Source of the DNA: Melieria omissa
Taxonomy: Eukaryota; Arthropoda; Insecta; Diptera; Ulidiidae
Direction: 5' to 3'
Length of the DNA stretch: 64,000 nt
Assembly: GCA_963971225.1 (NCBI GenBank)
Contig: OZ020268.1
Location: 35,489,848-35,553,847, forward strand
Position numbers and translations under genes: made by a program. Below the pieces are notes generated by a model. It did not search any database. It worked only from the letters and a program-made list of their open reading frames with translations, and had not been told where the DNA came from. Positions 1 to 10,943 of this stretch are shown here, piece by piece (the first letter of the stretch is position 1; each line of letters opens with the position of its first letter).

Positions 1-265
1 GCCAGGAACCTTGACCCCAAAGTACGGAGACGGCGTTCCTGCAGAGCCGGGCAGTGGCACAGGTAGTCTTGGATCGTTTCCACTTCTTCTTCATCTCCAC
101 AGCTTCTGCAGACATCACTGGACGGGAGGCACCATTTCACAAGCATGGATCCAATGGCGCAGTGTCCAGTAATGACTCCAACAAGCTGCCTAATAGAGGT
201 TCAACTCAGGAAAGGCCATATTACCCCGCAGGTACTGCTCCGCCATGAGGACTCGATGGTACTGA
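1..265 (-). mobile_element. LINE 3' end fragment (RNase H/zinc-knuckle region)
   Basis: The reverse complement reads QLVGVITGHCAIGSMLVKWC, then VCRSCGDEEEVETIQDYLCH CPALQERRLR. This is the conserved tail of Jockey/R1-type LINE polyproteins after the RNase H domain (GHC..., then CxxC...HxxC and PAL..RR). Cut by the left window edge; no intact ORF. Related tails lie at 5906-6370 and 31007-32231 on the other strand. Confidence 0.75.
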
Positions 266-805
266 AAACATTTAAAAATTACGTTATTCGAATTGTTACC
301 TTTCTTTGTTGGTTGCCCCAACTTTCAGCAATATTCACTTGAAATTTCAGCATCCTATGTTGACATTTTTGAAAGTGGTGTACTGTCTTTTGGCTTTTTC
401 GATTCCATTCTTTGAGTTTTTTTTCACCAAAAACGTAACCATTTCAATTAAATCGAATTCAGCTGATTTAGCTTAATGCGGTTTTTTTCTATTTCATCAA
501 AAAAGTGGAAGCAATACAAAAGTCGAAGTCAACAGTTCGCTGCAAGAAGAACAATAAGAAATTTGGATTACTTCAAAGGGCACAGTATGAATTTTTAAGA
601 TTAAACTTGTAGTTTTAATTTTGTGAGGGAATTTCGTAGTAGTAGTACCAACATATAGATTTCATCATTTGGTCGAAATAGTTGATGATATTGAAGGGAC
701 TAAAATTCTGGCAATGGAAATGGTTGCGGTCCAGTTTTGTAATTTTTAAATGAGTTAAAATGTGTCCAAGTACAAATTTGCCAAAATTTAAGGTACATAT
801 GTAGT
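266..805. other. AT-rich DNA, nothing recognised
   Basis: AT-rich non-coding stretch with short homopolymers. No splice-bounded coding exon, RNA gene or repeat end was recognised. Confidence 0.5.
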
Positions 806-948
806 CAGTGGCGCACACAGGGGGGTTTTGTGGGTTCAAACCCCCTCAAACACAAAAATTACTGGTACAAAATATGGTTCCAAATGGTTTTCGGCTTACA
901 ATTTGTACGCGAAATTGCTCCCAAAATGAAATCCTGAGTGCGTCAATG
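806..948. mobile_element. short MITE, GTGGCGCAC family, copy 1
   Basis: Starts CAGTGGCGCACACAGGGGGG and ends ATCCTGAGTGCGTCA. A second copy at 30836-30973 shares the ends and the inner ACAAAATATGGTT and TTCGGCT segments. In that copy the ends are clear inverted repeats. hAT-like by appearance; superfamily not settled. Confidence 0.65.
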
Positions 949-1290
949 CATATAATTAAATAGAAAAAGTTTGTACCAATATTTAACAATTATTAATACC
1001 TATATAAATGAATCATAATTGAAGGCAATAAATTAGACTTTGATCACAGTGGGTTGTCCGCCAAAGGGTCGTGGGTTTGAATTCTGATTGGATTTGTACA
1101 TTTATAAAATGTTTCTTTCCGGAATAGTTCCCAAAAGTAATTGGTGAACCTTTGCGAGTACTCATAATATTTTTTTTATGAAATATTTAAACTAATAGTA
1201 CTTACAATAAGTAAGTTGTTTTGTATTTATAATGATTGGTGTCGTACTTTTTTTTGCAACCAATGAATGTTTTTTGTTGTGGAATGGATA
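949..1290. other. AT-rich DNA; possible tRNA-like B-box
   Basis: Contains GTCGTGGGTTTGAATTCTGA near 1068, which resembles a tRNA or SINE B box, but no matching A box or fold was found. Otherwise AT-rich with nothing recognised. Confidence 0.3.
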
Positions 1291-2215
1291 AACATTGTGA
1301 CAAAAAAGTACTCGGAAATTGTAATTTAAATTCCCCGGGTAAGTGATATTTCCAAAAATTTTATTGTAAGTTGGTAGGACTATCCTTAATTACTATGCCA
1401 AATATGAGCGCGATCTGTCAACCAGTTTGTTTACAGTAGCTGCTTAAGTCGGTACACCTCAGTAGTGCGTTGCGATTTTGTTGCGAATTTTCTTCAAAAA
1501 GAGTACAGTGAACAGGTCTCTTTGGACAAAGCGAATTCTGATCCCACATTCATGGAGAGCATTATAACTGGCGATGAGACATGGGTCTATGAGTTTGACA
1601 TGCAAACAAGTCAACAATCATCGAAATGGAGAGAAAAAACGAGCCGAAACCGAAAAAACCACGCCAAAGCCGCTCAAAAACCAAGATGATGCTCCTTGTT
1701 TTTTTCGATATTCGTGGTTTGGTGCATCATGAATTTGTTCCAGAGTGACAGAATAGAAGGAGTTCTATTTGCCCATATTGAGTCGTTTGCGTGAGAACAT
1801 CCATCGAAAACGACCGGAATTGTGGAAGAACAATTCATGGATTTTACACGATGATAATACACAATCGCATCGAGCCACGATTGTGACCGAATTTAAAGCT
1901 TAAAATACCAGCTAAATACCATCGATCAACTACTGTATTCACCAAATTTGGCTCCGTTTGGGTTTTCTTGTGCCCCAAACTAAAATTACCGCCCGTTTTC
2001 AGTCGATCGAAGAGATACAACAAAATTCGCTTAAGGAGCTGAAGACCATCCCAAAAAGTGCTTATGAAAAGTGTTTCGAGGACTGGAAAAATCATTGACA
2101 TATGTGTATTGCATCTCATGGGGATTACTTTGAACGCGACAAAAAAAATATTGATGAATAATTACATATTTTGCGTTTTATTTACAGTTTCCGGGTACTT
2201 TTTTGGCACAATGTA
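1291..2215 (+). mobile_element. mariner element with both TIRs, internally deleted
   Basis: Terminal inverted repeats of about 33 bp (left ACATTGTGACAAAAAAGTAC, right the inverse of TACATTGTGCCAAAAAAGTA) flank 925 bp, with TA at both edges (1289-1290 and 2216-2217). The inside has mariner transposase pieces: PTFMESIITGDETWVYEFD (first catalytic Asp), VFFDIRGLVHHEF, WILHDDNTQSH, YSPNLAPFGFF and CFEDWKNH. Frameshifts and stops separate them, the N-terminal third is missing, and the third catalytic Asp (usual PCDF) reads Gly (PFGF). A dead copy. Confidence 0.92.
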
Positions 2216-5200
2216 TATCTGAAACGAATAAAGAAACTTTGCAATTCTGCACATTTATGAAAAGCTATCATTTTACACCAGTAAAAAACAGTTCCTAAAA
2301 ACGGTTCAGAAATAGTGGCATAAAGGGAGAAGATACAAGAAATATGTAAGCGTATTAATAATAAATTATTATTTCTTTTTATTATCAATTTTAATCTTCC
2401 AATATTTACTATTCTTTGTCATCTAATAATCATTGTGAAATTGCAAGTCCCTTTTATTTACTATATATCTAAACTCTCTAGAACAAGCCGTACTAGTTTA
2501 GCCACACCTAAAAAGTAGTTGTTTACCGAATCGAACTTGCACACGTTTTAGTCAGCTGGGATCAGTGCTCGCAAATGGGTTAAGCTCTATGGCGCACAAG
2601 CTACACGATCCAGCCTTCAATTTATGGATTCAATTTTGTAATAAATACAGAAGCGGCAGCTATAATGTGGCACAATAAATACGTTCATACTACAACTGCA
2701 CCGCTCGCAGTGCTCCAGATGTGAGTTCGAATGTCGGTCGGCCCATTGCGAGTGACCCCATTTTCTGCACTTCAACTAGCTGCACACACAGAGCAGTGTT
2801 GGCTGACCATTAAGGGCAATGTTTCCTGCCACCGTTGCAGCATTTACAACAACAACGCGAGCGTACTGCATTCATATAAAGTGCATCTCGCTGTATCGCA
2901 GATAACTGAGCCGCGTTTGTGTGCGCGGTGCCGGTGCATGTGACTGAATTCTGCCCCGTTGTGTACAAACATTCATTGGCTCACAAACACACACACACAT
3001 ACACACAAACGCGCACGCACGCACGCCAGCCAAAGTGTGTCACGTTTTTTATGCGTTCTCTTCGTTGCTGTTTGTGCGCTCACGTACACACACACACACA
3101 CATATATAAACTGCCGCATGGGGATAAGGAAAGTGTCGCAAACGCTGCCAGACGGTCGCCAGCAGCATTGCAACTGTAAAATGCTCGTCGCAATGTTTTT
3201 TGTCTCAACTGGGTTCTATATGAAACTGGAAGACAGAGTCGGTAGCTATGCCCTGCAGTCGCCGAATGGCCAAATGTACAGAAAAATTGTGTACATTTGC
3301 TCGTGCAGGCAAGTGTTGCATGATATTAGGCGCGTGATGTCGATTTCCGTCATGTGTCCGCGCCATAAACTGCGCTGACTGCGTGTTGCTGTAGTAGTCG
3401 AAATTAAATTTATTTATTATGCTCGGTGCGCAAAGATTTATCTATTCGCTGCCATGTTATGTGCGTTTAAAGTTCCTGCTGCATACTTGCTGTGCTCATT
3501 TGGATTTCACTTGGCGCTGACTGACTGCTGTGTGCATAAATGCCAATTGCGAGCCATGGCGGAGACACCGCTGGAGGGCAGTGGCGCCAGCAGCGGCAGA
3601 CAGTAAAGGTCAATGGGTCCTCGCTTGCTGCCGCAACGCTCCGTTCTGCTCCTGCAAACGGCGGCATTATGACACATGCCATGCATACAGCGTGCGATTC
3701 GATTAGTCAGAGATCTCTGTGCGTAGTCTGTAAGGAATCATCATCAGTTGACTCAGTGTTGTTGAATGCTGCACAGACTAGCCGAAGCGAGGGCCAAAGA
3801 AACTGGCGCTAACGTCACGAAATATGTTGACTGCTTTTGATTCGGTTTGGTTGCCTTTAATGCGTTATTCAACTTGGGCCTGCATAATGTGCTGTCCTAT
3901 GTGTAAAACATTTCACAAAACTGTAGGCGTCAAGTAAATACACTTCGAAAACCACACCACTTTTGTTGGTGTTGGTATATTTTATGTTGTTTTTATGGCG
4001 AGACTTTTAGTATTGACAAAAGTGTATAAACTTGAAAATATGTAATGCAATAACTATGTATATGGCGGCCAAGCAGGCACAACTTGTCGTTGATGACCCA
4101 TTTACGCATTCAAACAATAAAATTTGAGGCGCAATTTATGACAGCGCCAAGCACTTTAAGGCGCCGCTCTGTGATATTGACGCTTGAATCAAGCTATTGA
4201 AACACTTAACTGGTTTCTAAGTGACGAAAAATTAACCAATGATAGATGTATTGCTTAAGTTTAGTCCTAACTAATGCTGCCATATGCGAATTTAAGCAAA
4301 CAAATTTACAAATTGAAATCATGAATTTCCTTGTAGTTTTATAGAGGTATGCAAAATATTTGAAATTCTCTTGTGGGCATGTCAAACTGATCATTTCTCT
4401 CTCTTGTTTTTTACCTAATTATTGAGTTTATAAGTTGTTCTCATTGCCAACGTGCAACTGTATCAAATTGCCAACAACTTTTGTACGTGTAATGAATAAT
4501 CGATAAGCAGTCGTGGTCGTGGTCTCATAGGTATTGTCATTGCCATATGTTATTGTTTATGACGATTGATATTTTTGTTAGGTGCAGGTGCCATGAATAA
4601 ACAATGTATGAATAACTAGGATTATTGTTGTTGTTACTATTTTATTTGTACATTTTATAATTAAACGGAACCGGAACAGAGCTCGCAATGGATCAGTGAA
4701 ATGTGAATAAAGCAAAATATTGTCGAATCTATTTTTTTAGTCGGATGTGCTGGAATAATTTTTCTCTCGTATTTTGCAAAAACATGTTTTGACTGATTTA
4801 ATATGAATCATAATTGAAAAAATAAATGTTTTGAGTGCTTGTTTAGTGTGACCATATGGTCAGGGTAGGGGCTACTGGGTTAATTTATTGAAATTTAAAT
4901 ATAATATTAGGATTATAATTCTGTAAAATTCATTTCCCGCTCTTTTAAAGCAAAAGCAGCGTACAAGTGAGCAGTTACGTCAAGAAATGGCAAGGCCTGG
5001 TATCTCTTTTTTCACATTTAAGCTTCCTACTCATACAAGCTTTGTACAAGAATCTAATATATTAAAGTAGTATAGTACATATTATGGTATTATATAAATT
5101 ATATTGCAATTTTGATGAACCAAATTTGGTTAAACAAAGTTTTCTATGCAACATATCTTTGATGGATCGTTGACAGCTATATGCTTTAGTTGGCCAATCT

Positions 5201-5340
5201 TGTTCAAATTTTTATATGCGATGTGGTATTACCTAAAAATCTTAAATAAAAAACTCTTAATTTTGTGAGAATATCTTTGAAAATGCACTTTTTATGAAAA
5301 ATCAACTAATTTGCCCACTTTGTGAAAGCTGAAATCTCAT
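2216..5340. other. upstream DNA with CA microsatellites, no secure gene
   Basis: AT-rich DNA with a more GC-balanced, CA/GT-containing part at about 2540-3820. CA runs lie at 2983-3005 and 3085-3103. Short open frames occur here but have no recognised domain or splice-supported end. A 5'UTR or promoter of cac could lie here; no initiator or TATA pair was convincing. Confidence 0.4.
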
Positions 5341-5905
5341 TGATCCTTTTAGCTGAAACTGGTTACATAAATTTTTGTATTAATATGCTTTAATTACAGA
5401 AAAATTATCAAATATTTTTGGAAAAATACAAAATTATTACTTTTTGATTTTATTTAACCATTAATAAAGAAATACCACGCCACGCCTCTTTGTTAGAGTT
5501 CTAGTTCTAGTTTACTTTTAAACAATTTTAGCTATAAGGGGTTAAATAATTTTTGTATCAATATTTTTTAATTACAAAAAAATTATCAAATCTTTCTGGA
5601 ATAATACAAAATTATCACTTTTTGATTTTTATTTAACCATTTATAAAAGTAACAGGGTTTTGATCAAACGCTTGCAATCCCTAGACTTCAATTAGAACAC
5701 AAACTTTCCCTGATATCGCTGCAAATTATTGGAAATTATTTTGCAGATAAAAGTGAAATTTTTTTAATTTGCTTTGAATTCATTTCTAAAAATATTAATT
5801 TGTTGGTGCCTACTTCAATTTAACCCATAAATCAATCGTCGCTTTTGTTATAAGATAGAAATAGATGAAGTTGCTCTCAGGCAACTTTGGGGTCAAAAGG
5901 ATTAA
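5341..5905. mobile_element. TTAA MITE family B, copy 1 (rearranged)
   Basis: Shares its body with copies at 15581-15940 and 20523-21053 (for example TCCCTGATATCGCTGCAAAT, TTGGTGCCTACTT, CATAAATCAATCGT). The right end GGGGTCAAAAGGATTAAG matches the family terminus and has TTAA at 5902-5905. A segment of about 100 bp (ATTATCAAATatttttgg..., TTTTTGATTTTATTTAACCA) is repeated in tandem at 5370-5468 and 5545-5645. The left terminus is unclear. Confidence 0.7.
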
Positions 5906-6370
5906 GATGGACTGAAGGCAACACAGGTGCATCTGTAAGCCAAATTTGGCTAATCTTATACTTCCAGCGTTCTAGAAAGCTTATCTTTCTAAATAGGGTT
6001 CAGATCAGCACCATGATTGGTGCTTTGACGAGTCATTGTTCAACTGGCACTCACGCCAAAGTTAAGGCTGTTTTTGAACCACTTTTGTCATAGTTGTATG
6101 GATCAGGAGGAAAAAGACAATCCACTTCACATTCTATGCACTTGTCCTACTTTATCCAGTTGAAGAATACATTTACTGGGCAATTTCTTCTTCTACAATT
6201 TAGGGCATACAGCCCATAAAATTATTCACAGTCTACTAGGATTCATGAAAAGCTCAAATTTGTTCAATCAGTGAGCGATCTTGTGGTCGATTGTTTGTGG
6301 TATAACAATGGGCCTACCTGGTTTAAGTGGGCTCAGCCTTGGGGCATCCTTTCCTACCTACGCACCTAAC
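5906..6370 (+). mobile_element. LINE 3' end fragment
   Basis: Starts directly at the TTAA edge of the MITE with RWTEGNTGASVSQIW, which aligns with LKWVEGNTSLVARQL in the LINE at 31007. Then VQISTMIGALTSHCSTGTHA and a degenerate zinc region (DQEEKDNPLHIL-like), ending PTYAP with CCTACCTACGCACCTAAC. The LINE copy at 31k has a TTAA at the equivalent position, so the MITE appears to have entered this LINE at that site. Degenerate. Confidence 0.75.
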
Positions 6371-7060
6371 TTCTCTGGAAATCACACTTTAAATAATGTC
6401 AACTAGATACTACTTTTAATTATAGATGTATCTGCACTTAATCGCTGCATTAAAAGCAGACAACTATTTTTAGCAAATTAAGTAATTCATAAAAATTAAA
6501 ATGTAATACTGCCATGTGTACCTAACAATCAAATCAACTTGAATGCGAATCTAAAAATAAATCTCTAGAATCTCTATTGAAAATAAAATTCTCTCTGGGA
6601 GGTTCATCTCGGTAACCATCTTCAATCTCCAATCATTCATTTCCAAATAGTTCAGCACAAATACAAATCAGCACATGCGCTGCCTGAAGCTGAAAATCAA
6701 CGAATTATGCCTCAATTGCCGCAATGTTGTGTGCCACCGTTCATGACATCAGAGCTTTGGCTTATTTTTGCCACTGATTGAATGGGCCAACATGATTTGT
6801 CTTGTGTGCGTATTCCTATGAGCAAATATGAAAAACATGTACAAAGTTGTGATGTTTAAAGCAGCAAGCAGACAGTAGCAGGCGGCAGCAAAATTTAACA
6901 TATTTATTTTTCGAGAAGCGTCGCCAAGTCGAGTAGTAGCGGCGCTAACCCCAAATACAGACAGCAAGAGGCGAGCTGTACACACACACACACACACACA
7001 CATATACTTGTACACTTGTATAGTGTGAGTGAGCGTGGTGTGGCTGTGTGCGGAGTCGCG
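6371..7060. repeat. AT-rich DNA with CA microsatellite
   Basis: A (CA)n run of about 13 units lies at 6978-7001, followed by TATAC. The rest is AT-rich and then moderately GC-rich toward 7060. No gene recognised. Confidence 0.7.
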
Positions 7061-7159
7061 ATGTCTGCCGACATCATACCACATCAACATGAACAGTCAG
7101 CATCAGCTACGCGAAAACTGCCAAATACTCGTATTGGGAGCAGTAGCAATGGAAACAGT
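7061..7159 (+). CDS. possible 5' exon of cac (weak candidate)
   Basis: An ATG at 7061 opens 33 codons (MSADIIPHQHEQ..., rich in Ser and Asn) that end at a good donor, AACAGT|GTGAGT. The stretch is more GC-rich than its surroundings and lies about 3.5 kb upstream of the first secure cac exon, after a CA microsatellite. Joined directly to the exon at 10625 it would read VGSGSGSG and stop at TGA 10718-10720, four bases before the ATG at 10725 (MGGPKK). It could therefore be a leader exon with an upstream ORF, an exon joined through another unseen exon, or chance. No homology recognised. Confidence 0.2.
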
Positions 7160-8340
7160 GTGAGTAGCAACGTCAGCTCCGGCAGTCGCCATCGCAACTG
7201 TGGCAATTCAGTGTGCCTTACTACTCTAGTTGCAAACAAAAAACAAAAAAATAAAATAAAAACATAAACGCTGCGTGGTGAATTGTGCGAATTCCTTGGC
7301 GATGGAATTAAAAATTAATTTTGTACAATAGTTGTAATTTTTTATTCGATTGTTTTACGTGCATTGAAATGCTGAAATCTATGTGAATATTGCGTAAACA
7401 TTTGGCACAAATGCTGAATTGCGAATTTTTAGTCAATATTGGCAAACATTGGGCGTACAGTGTCGATGCTGCCTATGAAACAAAAGGTCTGCAGTCTCTG
7501 GTGTGCAATTTTGCATGATTTATTTGCTCATTCTGTGCGTGTGTGTGTGTGTGTGAGCGACACAAATAAACATAAACATCAACATAAATCTGCATTCATG
7601 AGTGGCGCACAATGCAAAATGTTGGCCACGGCCTATTGGCAGTTTTGGCTTTAAATCTAAACATCCAATCGATGAGGGTATTTTTTAAATTCTCTTAAAT
7701 TTGTCATGTCTCGAATTTCCTCAAGAGGTGTTAAGGCTCAATGCACTTTGTAGATGCACTCACACACCTCAAGTGTTGTCTGTCTGTGTTGCTGCTGTCA
7801 TGTGGCGCTGAATGCGGCTGCACACAATGCACCCAGACGCAGACAGACGAGTAGTGTACATGACACAAGTGTTGTTGAGGCATTGGGAAGAAGGAAATCT
7901 TAAGTAACCTTTGTGGTGTAGGCGGCAAGATGTGTATGAATTTAAGTAGCATGTGTCACTTGACACAAACAATTTATTTAAATAATCCTTGTCATGTTTT
8001 TATGCAATTTGCATAAAAGCAAAGTGAGTCTTTATCTGGAAATTATAAAAACCAATACGAAAAAGTAAAGTTTTAGCATTTATACCTTCTTGTATCTTTG
8101 CTTCTTTGCTTAGTTTTGGAAACAATGTTGTCAGAAAGATAAAAGCTGATCCATTTGTATCCAAACACCTAACGGAATTGTTTATCACACCAAATTTTAT
8201 ATGTAATGGTTGTAAAAGAATTTTTTTGTTGGCACAAGCGGTGGATAGAGAATATTATGTTCGCCTATTATGTCCCTTTAGTTCTCGGCTCCCATTGTTT
8301 TTTTGGAATATTGGTTGCCCTTCTCTCTGCAATTCCGCGT
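7160..8340. other. non-coding DNA with short GT run
   Basis: Contains (GT)n at 7537-7553 and scattered short repeats. No exon, RNA gene or transposon end recognised. Confidence 0.4.
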
Positions 8341-10560
8341 GCAAGTTTTGTAGGACATTTTAGTACCAATTCTGATTAAGTACGAACTAAACACTTAAAC
8401 ACAATTCTGGCGTTCAAGTTAATTTCTGAGCTTTGATGTATTCAGAGACCTATAGTAGAATTTTATGGCAAATATTTTTGTGGTACATTTTGTCCCTGAA
8501 AAGTCCTGTTTTATAGGACACTAGCTGACCCGGCAAACTTCGTCTCGCCCAAACGGTCCGTTTGCGTGTGATGCCGTAACTCACATACAGTCACTTTCTT
8601 GTATATATATATAGATTTAAGTTATATGGGCGGTTCCAAGCCCCCTTGTTCAATACCCGCACCATCCCGTCTTTCGGAAGGGAAAATGGTAGGTTCGTAC
8701 TTAGTTTCATTGCTGTGCCACTCAAAGTTCAGCAAAATATTTGGGTCACAAACAATGCGCCACGCCCCTTGTCTGACGCCCATCAAATCTTATCATTAGA
8801 ATGACTCATGTATGAGACGACAGGGTACTAAATTTTAGTGTTGTATGACTTATAATTCCGAAATTAATCCATATTAAAAATTTGAGTTGCATGAGTGGTG
8901 CCCCGCCCCCTTGTCCAAAATCCACCCTATTCACCCTGCCAAAGGACACGACTAAATAATAAGTTTATACCGAGTGTCATTCATATGAATGCTATAGTTC
9001 AAAAGCTACACCGGAATTTAAAAAGTGCCACGCCCCTTTCCAAAACCCATTAAATTTTATTTGTGGAAAGACACGTTTATGCCATGACACTGTTCCAAAT
9101 ATCAATGCTGAGCGACTTATAATTCCGAAGATATTCCACATCAAAAAGTTGGGTTGTATGGGCGGTGCCACGCCTCCTTGTCCAAAATACACCCTATTCC
9201 CCATGCCGAAGGACATGACCAAATCGTTACTTTGTACCAAGTGTCGTTGATGTGAATGCTATAGTTCAAAAGTAACACCGGAATTTAAAAAGTTCCACGC
9301 CCCTTGTCCAACGCCCATTAAATTTTACCAGTCGAATGACATGCTTACATAATGACACTGTTCCAAATTTCAATACTGAGCGACCTATAATTCTGAAGAT
9401 ATTTCTAATCAACAATTTGGGTTGTATGGACGGTGCCACGCCCCCTTGTCTAAAATAAACCCTATTCCCCCTGCCGAAGGACACGACTAAATAATAAGTT
9501 TATACCGAGTGTCATTGATGTGAATGCTATAGTTCAAAAGCTACACCGGAATTTAAAAAGTGCCACGCCCCTTTCCAAAGCCCATTAAATTTTATTTGTG
9601 GAAAGACACGTTTACGCCATGACACTGTTCCAAATTTCAATGCTATACGACTTATGATTCCGAAGATATTCCGTATTAAAAAGTTGGCTTGTATGGGCGG
9701 TGCCACGCCCCCTTGTCAAAAATCCACCCTATTCTCCCTGTCGAAGGACACGACCAAATCGTTAGTTTGTACCGAGTTTCACTGATGTGAACGCTATAGT
9801 TCGAAAGTTACACCGGAATTTAAAAAGTGCCACGCCCCTTGTCCAACGCCCATTAAATTTTACCGGTCGAACAACATGTTTACGCCATGACACTGTACCA
9901 AATTTCAATGCTATACGACTTATAATTCTGAAGATATTCAATATTAAAGAATTGAGTTGTATGGGCGGTGCCACGCCCCCTTGAATAATGCCACGCCCCC
10001 TATGCTAAGAACCTTCCACACGGTGCCCGTAAACACACACGTAATATTTTATTAAAATAGGTCTGGTGGTTTGGGAGTCTATAGAAGACATACGAAATTT
10101 ATTTGATTTTTATATATAAGATTTTTGGCATTTTAGAAAAAAAGGGTCAAATTGACCCATACAAATAGGATCTACAGGGTTAAAATGTTCCACAAAAATG
10201 TTCCTCGTAGTGTTTTACACATAATTGCTGAACACATCATATACCTAAAATGTGCTTTTACATGGTTTTCGAATGCCGATTCACCATAAGAATGCGCGGA
10301 AGGGGGTAAAATTTTACCCCACCTAAAAAAACATTCAGACGTAAACTTTCAAAACGCCGATATACGTATATTTTTTTTTTGGTCCCGGTTTTCGTATGCC
10401 GATTCACCATAAGAATGCGCGAAAAGGGGAAAACTTTGACCCCCCCTAAAAAAATGCAGACGTAAACTCTCAAAACGCCAATACACGTATATTTTTTTTT
10501 GGTCCCCTTTACCAGAATCCGTTGTCAGAACCTTGGTATTTTCTTTTGTGTTGTGCAGTG
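8341..10560. mobile_element. TIR element of the CACTGCACAAC family, copy 1, interrupted
   Basis: Bases 8341-8520 and 10121-10560 match the element at 36560-37211 on either side of its position 36915 (AAGTCCTGTTTTAYAGGA and TTTTTGGCATTTTAGAAAA). The right terminus is TTGTGTTGTGCAGTG at 10546-10560, 65 bp before the cac exon at 10625. The left terminus is missing. A segment of about 120 bp near the right end (CCGATTCACCATAAGAATG... CACGTATATTTTTTTTT) is present twice, at 10266-10381 and 10390-10505. Confidence 0.8.
8521..10120. mobile_element. 1.6-kb insertion with internal 267-bp tandem array
   Basis: Starts CTAGCTGACCCGGCAAACTT and ends TTTTATATATAAG. It splits the copy-1 CACTGCACAAC element; the uninterrupted sequence is seen at 36915, so the insertion is bounded to within a few bases. 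The inside is five to six tandem units of 264-269 bp, each with TATGGGCGGTGCCACGCCCC CTTGTC (at 8626, 8890, 9157, 9424, 9691, 9960). No obvious target duplication and no coding capacity. Similar CTAGCTGACCCGGC starts are common in arthropod repeats; class not settled. Confidence 0.8.
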
Positions 10561-10624
10561 TAACCTGCATTGCTCTTTGTTTAATTGCAAAACTATAATG
10601 TTTCTGTTGTTGTTGTCTTTTTAG

Positions 10625-10943
10625 GTTGGCAGCGGCTCAGGAAGCGGCGCTAGCAGGGCATCAACAGGGCTCCACAAGCGGGGGGCACTCGGGTCGAAGG
10701 GGAGCCCATCGCTTAGCTGATAGAATGGGTGGCCCAAAGAAGGAGGACACACCACCTGGTGGTGGTCCCACATCATTATTTATCCTCACCGAGGATAATC
10801 CAATTAGAAAATACACACGATTCATCATAGAATGGCCGCCCTTCGAGTACGCTGTGTTATTGACAATCATTGCCAACTGTGTTGTGTTGGCTTTAGAAGA
10901 ACATTTGCCTGAGGGTGATAAAACAGTATTGGCTCTGAAACTG
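10625..10943 (+). CDS. cac: cac exon: N-terminus and segment IS1
   Basis: The acceptor is TTTTTAG before 10625 and the donor is CTG|GTAAGT after 10943. The frame entering from an upstream exon reads [15 protein letters not shown], then MGGPKKED with a Gly/Pro-rich tail, then [20 protein letters not shown] and IS1 ([20 protein letters not shown]). The frame is open to the exon start, so either translation enters from an unseen 5' exon (first base is the third position of a split codon) or it begins at ATG 10725. The N-terminal part is cytoplasmic; IS1 is the first helix of voltage sensor I. A repeat ends only 65 bp upstream of this exon. Confidence 0.95.

Noticed and set aside
1045..1090. tRNA-like B box (GGGTTTGAATTC)
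   Set aside because: No matching A box or cloverleaf arms could be found.
2973..3378. Overlapping frames in the CA-rich upstream region
   Set aside because: Driven by CA/GT repeats; no splice-supported extension or domain.
8620..9990. Open frames on both strands across the 267-bp repeats
   Set aside because: The same sequence recurs in each unit with inconsistent frames and no domain; repeat artefact.
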